Of a stretch of 64,000 bases of DNA, positions 1-11,196 are shown one piece after another. Position 1 is the first letter of the stretch; the number at the start of each line of letters is the position of its first letter. A program made the position numbers and the translations under genes. Source of the stretch: Setoptus koraiensis (Eukaryota > Arthropoda); assembly GCA_048013815.1 (NCBI GenBank), contig CM106586.1, positions 3,968,001 through 4,032,000 on the forward strand, written 5' to 3'. Below the pieces are notes generated by a model, which was given only the letters and a program-made list of their open reading frames with translations, ran no database searches and was not told the origin of the DNA.

Positions 1-3000
1 CAGCAGCTCTTCTGTTCGCAAATTCACCGAATTCGACCAATTTCTTTTGTTGATTAGAATCTACTGAGGACAACAGGATCTGGTACCAATTGACGTCATT
101 ATTTCGAATATACATTAAAGAGTTGCAAAACAGAGCAAATTCATCAACATCTGTTTTATCGTTATCTATTACTGTCTCATAACTCTCCAAAGCAGTTGGC
201 TCACAGTCATCGTCGGAGTCATATTCATCATCATAGTCCTCTGACTCGTAATCGTCTCCTATATCTTCAAAGTCGTCATCGTTATCACTGGCAGACACTT
301 TTTTGGTGATTTGGGTGATATTGAATGAATAAAATGAGCTTTAAGTTAGACTAGTTGGTGGGAAATAAAAGAGAATAATTCACAGGTTGACAAAGAATAC
401 TTACTTCCGACGTGATCTTGATCATCCTCCAGACAGTCGGCTTCATTATCACTGGCGATCTCATCCTCATCGTCTGTTTCACTATCTGAATCGGCATTGG
501 CCTTCTTTTGATAAGCAATTTTCAACTTTTCAAACAAGACTAAAATACTTGGAACTATTTGATTGGCAATCTCATTAACAACTGGCGGTCTCTTATCTAC
601 AGGTAACATAGCCATGGTGCATAATCCGATGACGCACATTTTCCTATCATGAAGACCTACAAATTCTGTGATATCTTTGAGCCATTGCTTCACAAATGTT
701 GCAAACAATTGCTGCGGTTGATCAGGTTGTAATGAATCTAATGTTGATAGTAATAATTCATAATTTGTGTATAAAGCAGCAATAACGATCTGTATCAGTA
801 AAGTTCTCAATTCCGCTGAAGTTACTTCCCTTCTTAATCTTGTTATAGCTAATTCTATGAATGAGGGAATGCAATCATTAATTTGGTTCTTGAATTGTAA
901 TATTATTATCTCTAATAGTTTAGCGGCGTAACTTTCTATCTCTTCGCCACATTTTGGATCGGTCAATATGGTCCTACACATATCAAATATAGCAACTAAA
1001 TTATCACGATTACTGATAAATGTCTGAGGGTCCACAGTGATATAGTTGTGTATTGGAGACATCATGTCGGTAAAGTAGTCGTATCCATCTCGTTTAAAGA
1101 CCGCATATAGTGTTTGGAAAACTCTCCATGATTCTTGGCTTACTTGATCAGTCGTAATTGTAGAAAGTAGTGTAGTCGCCTCCTCGTAAAGCTCAGCCAG
1201 TGATCTATCAAAAATTGTTATAATCACATTGACCACAATAGGCTCCAATTTGGCTACTACTTCAGGTTGCTCGTCCATCATAGTGAGTACGGTATCGATT
1301 GTGTTCAAAACAGCCATAGCAGATAAAGTCTTCTCGTCAGCTTCTTCCTCGGAAGAAGATATCAACTGGAGGAAAGTTGTAGCTAGATGATTTGTCATGT
1401 CAACAGCGATGATGTACAGATCATCGGGGAACACATAGACTATCTTCTGCAGTACTTGCATAACATCTTCACTTTCGGTGAGTCTAACAATCTGCAACAA
1501 TTCCATCGTGATGGCTTTGACATTGGGCCGGACCAATTCTTTTATGTTTTCTTGGCTTGATAGCAATGATAGTAAGCAAATAGCTGCCTCAACCTTAACT
1601 GGCAACTCTCGATCTTGCAGAAGACATGACTGAATAGACTGAGTAGCTGTGATAAGATTATTCTCTTGTTTGAAGTCTGTTTCAGCGAAATAGTTTAGCA
1701 CCCAACAAGCTCTGGCCCTCAAGAAATGATGAGGACAGCTAAAAAGTGGGAATACATATGCAACCAATAGTTGTTCTACTTGATCTTTGAAAATTTGCTT
1801 CTTCAACATTACGTGCGCAATAGAACCAACCATGTGTAAAGCGCCATCTTTGTGCTTGGGATCGGCTTGTGGATTATTTAGCACGTTCACTATGAGACTC
1901 ATGACTTTTTGTAACATATCCTTTCTCTTACCGCAACAACTGTGTAATAGAGTCTGACCTGCAGTTACTGGGGAAACATAGTCTTCGAAGACATCAAATT
2001 TGATACGTATGTACTCCCTTGGATCGGACTGCCACAATTCTTCGTCCTCATCAGAATAGCACATCAATGGAAATACTATTTTTTCGATAATTACCATCAT
2101 GTCCGTTTTGAGCATTTTCCAAGTTATTGAGTGTAACACTGCTGTATTTAAATAATTAAGAGTCTGCTGCATAACACGTGGCGAAACATAATTATTGGTG
2201 GCATATAACTCTAGAATTTTGATTATAGTTTGTATAACTATAACAGAGAAAGTTTTAATATACCAATCAGCAAATTCCTTATATTCCTTGTTAACATGCC
2301 CAGGTGAGCCATAACGTTCAAAGATTCGTGTTAGTAAATGAAGAGACCACTTTTTACATTTCCACCAGATAAGAGTGGGCCTTTCATCGGCATCTACATC
2401 CTTTTGTAAACTTTCCGGTATATCTCTTTTGGCCACCTCTATGATTAATTGCATCCAATTGCTGAACACCTCTCTGGTTAATACAACTAATGGCAGAGAG
2501 TACTGTAGTATTGCATGAAATATTTTCAAGATCTGTTTTTGCAATTGGCATGATTGCTCGGATAATGGTTCATTTTGTATAAGTTGCGTCATACGTTGAG
2601 TGATGACTGGCAATAGAATTTTAAGGGCCTCGATAAAGGATTGCCTATCGGCTATAGTCTTATATTCGAAAATTTTAGCTAATTGATATAATGTCACTAA
2701 CGCACCATTCCATTTGTTGGCGTCAGACATTTGGAGGTACATGTTTATCTTATCTATAACGCCTGGCCATTTATGAGGAAAATCATGCTTTATAATAAGA
2801 TTAGCCACACTAGATAGATGTGTACTGAGCATCCTCTGATCAGATTGCTGTACTATGGCATCCACGATTGCATCACGGATAACTTGTTTGTCTTGTTCAT
2901 GTATATTGAATTCTATTTCGCTGGTGGATTGGGATTGGTTGACATCCTGGCTACCGTCGTTAGCTTGGGCATTTTGAGCCTCCCAACATTTGTTGACATT

Positions 3001-3192
3001 GTTCTTAAGATATATAGAAGCTGCTTGTCTAATGTGAATTTCCAATTGTGGATTTAAAACAATTTGCAACAGGGCAGGTGTGAAGCCTATGATTTTATGC
3101 AAATGTTCCAATGATCTCTCAGCCGGTTCTCTAATCTCGGCTAGATTATTTGTGGTGGCGCGCAACAATTCAACTATCTTATTTTGATCCAT
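1..3192 (-). CDS. Ipo7: Importin-7 (nuclear transport receptor, karyopherin-beta family), 3' end off the window
   Basis: Importin-7 carries cargo such as ribosomal proteins, histone H1, phospho-ERK and phospho-Smad into the nucleus through the pore, under Ran-GTP control; the fly orthologue is moleskin. Coding exons seen are 3192-405 and 297-1 on the minus strand, joined across a 107-bp intron in phase 1, giving about 1028 residues here; vertebrate importin-7 is about 1040, so only a short tail is missing. The ATG at 3192 is chosen because MDQNKIVELLR aligns with the family start; upstream the frame holds only a TTG. Visible: importin-beta N-terminal domain (about residues 20-100), the WWKCKKW...RIFERYGSPG block near 275-298, PLMCYSDEDEELW, GLHDRKMC near 850, the acidic tract 901-928, then the C-terminal ALESYETVIDND...WYQ block ending NRRAA. 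A loop after Trp70 is about 12 residues longer than I recall for human. Identification is very secure. Confidence 0.97.
298..404 (-). other. Ipo7: Ipo7 short intron (107 bp)
   Basis: Read on the minus strand, the donor is GGAA|GTAAGT with the exon ending at 405. The acceptor is CAAAAAAG|TGTC with the next exon starting at 297. A CTAAC branch-like sequence lies about 50 bases before the acceptor. The phase-1 junction makes an ATG (Met930) codon and keeps the acidic C-terminal tail in frame. An alternative acceptor at TGCCAG eight bases downstream would shift the frame into an early stop and is rejected. Confidence 0.85.
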
Positions 3193-4576
3193 TATGAAGT
3201 CTGAGGCCAAGATTATACAGTCTTGTCACCAGATTCGAAGCCAATGTATGAGATGCGTTGATAAATGTCCGATGTGATATGTGATGGCAAGCTAATAAAG
3301 AGGAAACCTCTCAAATAAATAGATTAATTCAGAAGATGACGATGATAATATTAGATATTGCCAAAACGACGTACATTTGGTATGCGATGATCATCAAGAG
3401 TAAATGCGTGAACAGTGTGTGTTGGTGAGTAAGAGTAACAATCTAGCGCAAATCTCTATACTTGGATAGGGGCAGGGCATACGATGCCGACTTGTGCGCT
3501 GAACCAAGCGCGAGATTTAAACGGATGTCGCGTGTGAAACATGCGGCAGAAAAGAGCGTGCCTAACACTTGTCGTCGCGGTCGCCGACCAATGTTGCCAA
3601 GCCAATTCATTTTGGAAAATCAAACAATCAATTGATGTTGCATCACATACATCCTGCCATACATTAGAAATGTATGACAGGTGAGCAATGTGGTGTAGTG
3701 CACAATTTACATAATATCCATCAACTATCCGATTATGTATGACGTCCGAACAAACGCAGTGTGTGTGTGTGTGTCGGGTGGAACGTCAGCACGCGCTACG
3801 TTGCTCATTGACTACCTCGAATCACTCACACGCCAGCACCTATGGCAAGCTACGAAATTCTTTTTGGAGCCTCTGTTGCGGATCGCGAGTCACTTCTGAA
3901 AAGAATTGGACACTGCGAATCCTTGCTGGAGTCAAGGGGCGGGCCCCAAAACTCGCCTGAACATCGTTTGAATATCGCGCATTAACATTCCTGCACGCGG
4001 TGAGCGTTTGGAATTGTCATCCCCCATTCGAGTAGGCACAGATACAATGGGAAACGACTGGCCAAGAGGGGGTACGCACCATCTTGTACAGGATGTGTGC
4101 GAGGTCAGCATGTTCAGGGTATTTTAATGAGGTACTGAGGGTGCGCCAACGCACGCCGGGTATTGCTCAGATATGGGCGGTACACAGCGGTGTGTGCGAG
4201 ATGAGCGGCTGTTATATAATGTGCGAGCTTCTTTCTTCACTGAGTTATTGTTGGTTTTTTCCAGATAAAAACAAACCATCTGGCAACTATTTACATGTAT
4301 GCCGAGCTATTTATTTGTGACATCATTAGGAACAATAGATCGAGACCAAAAACACAATCTGACAATTGTCTAGGTCTGGTCGAGATGCTTGTGACATTTT
4401 TGTAATTGCCGCAGTTTCGCGCGATCTAACCAACCAAAACTCGCCTCATGTGACACTGGAGGATTAAAACAGCTGCACTGGAGACTTTCTCTTTATTCAT
4501 CGCTTTGCAACCACCACAGTCCTCAACGGATATTTAAATCTTTTTGTTCCTCTCGACACATGCCATCTATCTGATT
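3193..4576. promoter_or_regulatory. Divergent intergenic region between Ipo7 and NAE1, with an E2F-like site
   Basis: Two housekeeping genes face away from each other across 1384 bases, so both promoters and 5' UTRs must lie here or overlap. An E2F-type TTTCGCGC stands at 4415-4422, about 155 bases before the NAE1 start codon. There is an ACCAAT box-like sequence near 3588 and a short GT run near 3760-3773. No TATA box is obvious next to either start. Short open frames in the middle (3739-3960, 4084-4320) have no recognisable family features and I do not call them genes. Transcription starts cannot be placed from sequence alone. Confidence 0.55.
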
Positions 4577-6232
4577 ATGGACCGCTATGATAGACAGATA
4601 AGATTGTGGGGCCAACACGGGCAAAACAAATTAGCATCAAGTCAAGTTTGCCTAATAAATGCCAACGCTGTCGGCACCGAAATACTCAAAAACCTTTGTC
4701 TGCCAGGGATAGGATCTTTTTCTATTATTGACACGACCAATGTAACCATCGAGGATGTAGGCAGTAATTTCTTTTTGTCCCACGATAGCATAGGCAAAAA
4801 TAGGGGCCAAACAGCAACAGAGTATCTATCTGAGTTAAATGATGAAGTCTGTGGGCAGTACATTGAGGAGTCGCTAGAATCACTATTGTCTGATGGTAAA
4901 GATGACTTTTGGTCGAAATTCAACTGTGTTATTTGCTCAGGTCAATTCAAGATGGACATATTTAGAAAATTGTGTGATAAATGTTGGGAATTGAACGTTC
5001 CCTTAGTGGTTTGCAAGACATTGGGTTTCATCGGCTATTTGCGTCTTCAATACAAAGAACATCTCGTTGTTGATACACATCCAGACAACACAATAGTAGA
5101 TTTTAGGTTAGATAGGCCATTTCCAAAATTGAGGGCCTACCTGGATGGTATTGATCTAGATCTCAGTAATGATGTTGACGAAAAACTAGGCCAACATCCA
5201 TACATTGTGATTATATACAAATTTATTCGTCAGTGGCAGTCGATAAATTCATACCCCGACGACAGATTGCCAACGACTTACCAAGAAAAGCAGCAACTAA
5301 AAAACATGATTAAGAAAGTAAGTGATCGTCTAAAGAAAGCACGTGATAACGTTGAATTAGAGAATTTCCAAGAAGCCTACAAAGCTGTCAATACTGCAAT
5401 AAATCCTTCTCAGAAAATACCTGATGAATTGGAGGCTATTTTGAGTCATTCAACTAGCAGCGCAAATGTGAGTGGTGATAAATTTTGGTCAGTTATCAGA
5501 GCCATCAAGGTATTCATGGAGCAAAACGACGGCCAGCTACCGGTGTCAGGAGTTCTTCCGGATATGGCGTCTAGTTCGGCCAACTATATTGAATTGCAAA
5601 ATATTTATCGTATTAAGGCCAGAGAGGATGCAGACCGTATTTACAACTACGTACAAGAGCTCAACATGAACAGCGCTTCTCCAATGTGTATATCAATTGA
5701 TGAGGTTAGTTTGTTTTCAAAGAACATCAGACAGATAAATTTGTTGAAATCATCGCCTATATGTTATGAGCTAGAGTCTATCAGCGCCAGCAATTTCAGC
5801 AACACTGATAATGACGAGGATGACAACAATTCATTTTTGAGCTATTACATGTGTTTGCGAGCGGTGAATCATTTTTACTCTATATACGGTAGATATCCAG
5901 GAGAGCAGTACGATCAGATAGAATTGGATATAGGTCGTCTCAAAGATACCCTGAGAAAGAATTTAAGCGGCACAACATCGCCTAAGGTATTGGATGAGAA
6001 ACTTTACGAGATTTGCCGTTACGGCGGCAGCGAACTACACACTGTTGCCTCATTCATGGGCGGTTGCGCCGCACAAGAAGTGATAAAGTTGATAACAAAT
6101 CAATACGTTCCCATAAATAGTACCCTTTTGTATAATTCTATAAGCTCAGCAACAAAAACTTTAACTTTTGAGGACCCCAGCCCCCATCAGCAGTCAGTTG
6201 CGCATTCGCGGCAATCGCAGCAAGTGAAATAA
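4577..6232 (+). CDS. Nae1: NEDD8-activating enzyme E1 regulatory subunit (NAE1 / APP-BP1), single exon
   Basis: With UBA3 this protein forms the heterodimeric E1 that adenylates NEDD8 and passes it to UBC12, which drives cullin neddylation; it acts in the cytoplasm and nucleus. The 551-residue product matches the family from end to end: YDRQIRLWGQHGQ at residues 4-16, the Rossmann-like adenylation fold VCLINANAVGTEILKNL...PGIGSFSIID (24-52), then NFFL...SIGKNR, the central helical insert, and the C-terminal CRYGGSELHTVASFMGG...QEVIKL block. As in the family, it has no catalytic-cysteine domain; that belongs to UBA3. ATG 4577 is used because the frame upstream has only a TTG at 4544 and MDRYDRQ fits the family start. 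The gene has no intron. A polar tail of about 22 residues after TKTLTF goes beyond the usual C-terminus. Confidence 0.98.
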   Translation: MDRYDRQIRLWGQHGQNKLASSQVCLINANAVGTEILKNLCLPGIGSFSIIDTTNVTIEDVGSNFFLSHDSIGKNRGQTATEYLSELNDEVCGQYIEESLESLLSDGKDDFWSKFNCVICSGQFKMDIFRKLCDKCWELNVPLVVCKTLGFIGYLRLQYKEHLVVDTHPDNTIVDFRLDRPFPKLRAYLDGIDLDLSNDVDEKLGQHPYIVIIYKFIRQWQSINSYPDDRLPTTYQEKQQLKNMIKKVSDRLKKARDNVELENFQEAYKAVNTAINPSQKIPDELEAILSHSTSSANVSGDKFWSVIRAIKVFMEQNDGQLPVSGVLPDMASSSANYIELQNIYRIKAREDADRIYNYVQELNMNSASPMCISIDEVSLFSKNIRQINLLKSSPICYELESISASNFSNTDNDEDDNNSFLSYYMCLRAVNHFYSIYGRYPGEQYDQIELDIGRLKDTLRKNLSGTTSPKVLDEKLYEICRYGGSELHTVASFMGGCAAQEVIKLITNQYVPINSTLLYNSISSATKTLTFEDPSPHQQSVAHSRQSQQVK

Positions 6233-6240
6233 TGTCAAAT

Positions 6241-6246
6241 AATAAA
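6241..6246 (+). terminator. Nae1: NAE1 polyadenylation signal AATAAA
   Basis: A canonical AATAAA begins eight bases after the stop codon, so the 3' UTR would be only a few tens of bases. A T-rich stretch follows at about 6276-6320 (GTTTGTGTAC, TTATTGTATG, TTTTTCTTGT) and would serve as the downstream element. No better signal lies nearby. Confidence 0.75.
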
Positions 6247-6566
6247 CCAATGAGCTTGCAATAATAATCATAGTTTGTGTACGACTTATTGTATGATTAT
6301 TGTCTGAAAATTTTTCTTGTCCACCGCCATTGTCTCTCGCGTGCTGTCTTTGACAAGATGCCAAAAGTAATCAGTGTGTGTCTCGCTAGTTGTTAGCTGC
6401 TTATCGGGCTAGCTGGCTGGCCGTCGCCGCCGCCTGTGGCTGATGACATCATTGGCGGCGGCCCGTTAGAGGTTGTAGAGGCAACTCAATTACGCAATAG
6501 TTGGATGTGTAGCTGGAAAGATGGCGCTCATTTTGCCATTGTGAAACAGCCGCCAATGGGGAAACC

Positions 6567-6589
6567 TATACTATAGCGGCTATAGTATA
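6567..6589. repeat. Inverted repeat, 10-bp perfect arms
   Basis: TATACTATAG and CTATAGTATA flank a CGG spacer. It lies near the likely Neto promoter and could be a protein-binding palindrome or an initiator-proximal hairpin. Confidence 0.8.
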
Positions 6590-6856
6590 AGGGCCGTAGT
6601 ACGGTCACCGCAGTAGCTCGGCAAAGTTGTTGGGCCCGGTCTCAGATAGATAGCGCTTGGCGCAAGCGCACCTATGTGCCATCGTAATCGAGAAGGCATC
6701 TTGAAAAGTGAGTGATTTCGCGAATTCGCTCATTCTTTGTTTAGCGTGTTGTCGGATGAGAGAGAGAGGGAGACAGTGAAGATTATCAAAGCAGCAGCAG
6801 CGAACTTTAGCTAGTCAGCTCAAAACCGCCCTGGCCTAGATACTACGCACCACTGT

Positions 6857-6966
6857 TATATATATATAAAAATATAAATATATCTGCATACACACATATA
6901 TATATATATCCGCAGAGAGATATATGTATATATATATATATCTGTGTGTGTCTGTGTGCATATGTA
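6857..6966. repeat. TA-rich and TG-rich low-complexity tract
   Basis: Three runs of (TA)n broken by short CA and GAGA segments, ending in TGTGTGTCTGTGTG. It lies within the proposed Neto 5' region. Confidence 0.8.
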
Positions 6967-7128
6967 TATTTATCCAAGTCTATCTACACTCATGTTGGCG
7001 AGCTTAAAAAGAGGAGGCAGTCGCGGGGGAAACAGCAACAACAAGATGGTTGTTGTCTAGCTCAACGTCAATCAACATAGCGACATCATCAAAACAACAA
7101 CAGCGGCAGCAGCAGCAGCAGCAACAAC

Positions 7129-7191
7129 GGCCAAGACGACGACGATGATGATGAAGACGACGACGACGACGACGCCGACGACGACGATAAA
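7129..7191. repeat. (GAC/GAT)n triplet repeat
   Basis: Imperfect GAC, GAT and GAA triplets, read as an Asp-rich or Arg-rich frame depending on phase. It lies in the proposed 5' UTR and shows no sign of being coding. Confidence 0.85.
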
Positions 7192-7246
7192 GATTCATGA
7201 GATACAAGAAACTAGGTTAGAATAGTTCCTTTAAAACTTTTATCTA

Positions 7247-7248
<2 letters not shown>

Positions 7249-7308
<60 letters not shown>
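7249..7308. repeat. (CA)30 microsatellite
   Basis: Sixty bases of uninterrupted CA dinucleotides, the longest pure CA run in the window, followed shortly by a (GAC)n run at about 7318-7346. Confidence 0.95.
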
Positions 7309-7312
<4 letters not shown>

Positions 7313-8008
7313 AATTAACGATGACGACGACGACGACGACGACAGCGACAATAGTCCACCAAGCAATATGTAACAAGACACAAGAGTCACACTAGTCATT
7401 TCGCAGAGGTGAAACTACAAACAACAAAGAAGTTGCATTCGGAGCCATTCGAACACACATACACACACACACACAGAGGCGAGAGAGATAATGGTTGCAT
7501 GTCGCGCTGATTTAGAGATCACAACACAAGAGAAATAAGCTTTTATTTTCTATATTATTATAATATCTAGATAATAATCAATATCGTTGTGCCTCTTGGC
7601 CCCGTCTCACGTCTCAGGTGAGTGTGGGTGTGCGTGTGTGTGTGTCAGTGAAAGCGTGTGTGTGCGTGTGTGTGTGCTCGTCGGATTGCATCATTTGTGT
7701 TTGTGTGTGTCGCTCATTTAGTTGTATATATCGCGTCACATGTATATACATACATATGAAGATTGCCACTTTTTAGTGACTGTAAATAGAAGAAAAGAAA
7801 TTGTATGGCAAATAAAGAATCGTCGCTGTGGCTGTGGTCGTCGTGTTTGTCGTCCACTCGTCAAGATTAATCAAAGCATCAAAAGCAGCAAAAGCAGCAA
7901 CGGCAACGGCACCAAAAGCAGAGCAAAAAGAAGAGAGCCGCTCATTGTGAAATGGGCCCCTCAAAGTTTACACTTCTTTGCGGGCTCTACCAATCGCCGG
8001 TGATATAG

Positions 8009-8035
8009 CACACACACACACGCACACACACGCGT

Positions 8036-8078
<43 letters not shown>

Positions 8079-8086
8079 CACACAAT
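8009..8086. repeat. Interrupted (CA)n microsatellite
   Basis: CA repeats with CG and TA interruptions, immediately upstream of the inferred first Neto coding exon. Confidence 0.9.
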
Positions 8087-8239
8087 TAATCAAGCAAGCA
8101 AGATGAGGAGAAAAAAAGGATGAAAAAGAAGAAATCAAGAAATCAAAAGCACCAGAATATACATATTATATTATATATTGTATAATTGTGCAAATCTTCT
8201 TAATGTTTTTGCCAGCTGCTTGGCGAGACATTAACAACT

Positions 8240-8492
8240 ATGTATCTCTTGAGCACCAAAGATAGTTATTATGACACAACCACAACACATTACACAATCA
8301 CAGCAAGCGCGTCACAGCAACAGCAGCAACAGCATCAGCAGCAAACAAGTGAAACCGTCGACACACCGATGCAACACCGTCAATGGTCAGTGATTTCGTT
8401 ACAGTCATTGAGCGTCACCTGTAAATCAAGAAAAATAATATTCTCGTCGCATCTGATTATTTTGTTAGCTCTTTCAAATGTAGCAATTAAAT
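8240..8492 (+). CDS. Neto: Inferred first coding exon of Neto (signal peptide exon)
   Basis: An ATG-initiated frame of 84 codons plus one base ends at a strong donor, AAAT|GTAAGT (exon end 8492, phase 1). It has a short polyglutamine run (about residues 26-35), then basic CKSRK and a hydrophobic IIFSSHLIILLALSNVAI (about 66-83), which looks like a signal peptide, perhaps cut after ALS. Met44 is an alternative start that would give a more usual signal peptide length. Upstream is an in-frame TAA at 8201 and an acceptor-like TTTTTGCCAG ending at 8215, so the exon probably spans 8216-8492. The phase-1 end matches the phase-1 acceptor at 57795 and would make a Cys codon (T|GT). The downstream exon lacks any ATG-led signal sequence and needs such a donor. 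The link across 49 kb is inference from phase, strand, order and signal peptide. Confidence 0.6.
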
Positions 8493-8583
8493 GTAAGTGT
8501 TCCCATCGCGCCATTCAAACTCATCTCAAGTAACTGTCGCATGCACCCCAAATATACCCATACAAAACATATACTACCGTTAC

Positions 8584-8657
8584 ATAATGGAACATAATAG
8601 AACATAAAAGAATATAATAGAATATAATATAATAGAATGGAATGGAATGGAATGGAA
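8584..8657. repeat. Pentamer microsatellite (GAATA/GAATG)n
   Basis: Degenerate AATAGAACATAAAAG units grade into four clean GAATG copies, just inside intron 1. Confidence 0.85.
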
Positions 8658-9019
8658 GCGTCCTCTTGAAACAATCGCAACAGAACTGACAATTGTCAAA
8701 TCGGCGACAGTGTCAACAATGATTAAAAGAGTGGGCCAAATTAAGCGGCCGTGTCATTCATCGACACGCTTATTAGCCGACCATCTAATCTAATAATGAG
8801 TCGCCCGTTGACCGATTGTTTAATTCAGTGGCGTCACTTAGACAGTCGCTCAATGTTAAAATACATTGAATGACGATGACACATGTATATAGAGAGTTAT
8901 TTATTTATATAGCTAATATAGCTGTCAATGTGACACTACTGTACAGTGCTGTTCAGTGCTGTACTGTAGTCGTAGTCGTAGTTGATATCGCTAATTCAAT
9001 TATACAACAATCAGACAAT

Positions 9020-9076
9020 TAGTCAATTAGTGCATTAGTGCATAAGTGCATAAGTGCATCAGTCCATTAGTCCATT
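9020..9076. repeat. Degenerate 10-bp tandem repeat (AGTGCATTAG-like)
   Basis: Successive AGTCAATTAG, TGCATTAGTG, CATAAGTGCA and AGTCCATTAG-like units show a decayed 10-bp array. Confidence 0.7.
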
Positions 9077-9709
9077 GGAGCGCCAGCCAGCGAGAGAGAG
9101 AGAGTGGGCAAGCAAACTTGTGAGCAGCAGCATCTTATTTGAGCCTCATATAATGCAAGCTTTTGTTTATTTTGAGTGGCCCCTCGGCTGGGCCCCAGAC
9201 ACTGTAACAACACAACACAACACAACAGATAATAATTGCCCAGTGTCACATTTTCATTTAACTCCCGTGTTGACTGCTATCACCGCTAGAGCGCAACAAT
9301 GGCTGGCCAAGGAAAAAAAGAGCGCCCCGCATGGGCTAATTACTCACATTTATTGCCCCATGTATATCACTGATTATGTTACTGCTGTTATATGTCGCAT
9401 ATAATATTACTAATAATAGTACATTGAAATGGCCCAAAGATAAAACCGCTCACCTGATTATGGGGCCGGTGACAGCGAGAGCGATATATAATTATTTGCT
9501 TATTACGGTCGCCGACTGGCCAGCGACAACGATGCGTCGCGAGTGAATGGCTTTTTAATGGATTGGAACCGCACACAATGTGTGGCGAGCCAGCCAGCCA
9601 GAGATTGATTATAAATCTGCAATTTGCAATCTGTTACTTGTTGTGTCGTGTTGTGTCGCCCGTTTGCGACTTGGCCAGTTTGCGACTTGGTCAGTTCACG
9701 GCCCCATAC

Positions 9710-9765
9710 TTACGCAATGCGCCGGCATGCGATTTTGCAAAATCGCATGCCGGCGCATTACGTAA
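9710..9765. repeat. 56-base near-perfect palindrome
   Basis: The inner 44 bases (9716-9759) are perfectly self-complementary around GATTTTGCAAAATC. The outer five bases on each side also pair after a single mismatch. There is no loop, so it could extrude as a cruciform or form a 28-bp-armed hairpin. Confidence 0.93.
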
Positions 9766-11163
9766 TGATGGCATAGTTATGGGGCTTGTATGATGAGTTT
9801 ATTGTTTTTTATGCATTTTTATACGGGCAAGCGGCTGCGGCGGCCCATTTTGCATTGGCTTTGGGTTTTGTTGCTGTGAAACACATTTGATGGCCGCAAA
9901 CATAACTGTAAACAGGCAAGTTGTTGATGTTTATATGACGCAAGGGCACCTTTGCAAGTCGCAAGTTGTGTAACATTGGTAACTTATCATGACCGACAAC
10001 TTGGCGCCACTTGCACAATCTGACAACATTGTGTTGTTGTTGCAAGTTGTTACATCATGTACACTACTTTATATGTAACGTATACACATGTCGTTTATAT
10101 TATGTAACGCGTGTCGACGCATAGCTAGGCGATAATGCACGCTGCCAGTGGCCACGTTAGCGACTGACTGGCTGGCTGGCTGGCTGGGGCGCCTAGCGAC
10201 ATTTGCGGCGTCAAATGTCAGCATGACACTATACGTTGTTGGTGCGCACTGTGGCTACGCTTGCAAATATTGCAAAGATTGCCAAATGAAACTGGCCCAC
10301 TTATAACGTTAATACGCCAACAAACACACTTGTATTTTTTGTTGCTTTGTGTTTGCTGTCTCGCCGTCTTTGCGCTGGGCTGGCTCGGCTGCGAGCGGCG
10401 ATATTATTAATTTTCTCTCATTTAGCTTGCCAGCGAAATCGTTGCCATTCTCGCCATTGACTCAATGGCATTGAGCCAGTGATTTTGGCCCAAAACTCCG
10501 GTCAGGGGCCCCTTGTAAGGTTGGCGGCGTGCGCGTTCTTGATCACACCATCGAGCTACAGCGAGCCCTTTTACAACTCGAGAAATTTGACACTGGCCCG
10601 CCGGTGTTACGCCAGTGTGTTGATGATGCGCGCACCTGATCAAATTGAAGCCTGTTATTGCCGGCATAATAATACGCCCGGCCAAGTCTATAATTCAATC
10701 AGGCCGAGCGGAAACCCGCGCGCCCAATCAGCCAATTATGGTCGCCAATTACGCTGTCCGCGCTGCAGCTTTTTGTACATTGGCCACGAGGCGGCCCGAA
10801 GGTGAGACACGGCCGCGCACGGGCTGCGGGCCCGGCGGTCGCCGGTGTCCAGATCACCAGTTCGTTTGCTGTTTTGGGGCTCCGACGCCAAGTGATGAAA
10901 AATGAGAGCGGGCGCCCAACAAAATGGAGCACATGGCCATTATCCGCAACGCCATCACCGCATTCGGGCCCCTGCACAGGAAATATCCGAGCGATACAGG
11001 CCCAGTTGTGGGCCATTCCTGGGGCGCTGTCATAGAGAACATCCCTCATGCGGCCCCATAAGAATGCTGGCCGCTGCCTGGCTCGATAAACTTTGGGCCG
11101 CTGTCGCCGGCGCGCCAGAATGAGCGATCGGCTGCCAATGTGTCGCCGCCGACGGATTGCCGG

Positions 11164-11196
11164 GTGTGTGACCGGCGCAACGGGCCGGTCACACAC
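11164..11196. repeat. Hairpin, 12-bp perfect arms, 9-base loop
   Basis: GTGTGTGACCGG (11164-11175) pairs with CCGGTCACACAC (11185-11196). The CA run continues on the right. Confidence 0.9.

Larger units (their letters stand above)
6260..7617 (+). promoter_or_regulatory. Neto: Probable Neto promoter and 5' UTR exon
   Basis: The stretch separates the NAE1 3' end from the inferred first Neto coding exon. It holds a YY1/Pho-like AAAGATGGCGC (6517-6527), a 10-bp-arm inverted repeat TATACTATAG/CTATAGTATA (6567-6589), AT-rich TATA runs (6857-6950), GAC and CA microsatellites, and a good donor CTCAG|GTGAGTG at 7618. Paired with the acceptor TTTTTGCCAG at 8215, this would make 7618-8215 a 598-bp intron in the 5' UTR. 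The start of transcription is unknown. RNA evidence is absent, so the model is inference. Confidence 0.35.

Noticed and set aside
3739-4320. Two short open frames between Ipo7 and NAE1
   Set aside because: Each is under 80 codons, includes a GT repeat or Cys-rich random sequence, and lies in promoter territory; no support for a protein.
4544-4576. Upstream extension of NAE1 beginning at a TTG
   Set aside because: There is no ATG, and the family start (MDRYDRQ) coincides with the ATG at 4577.
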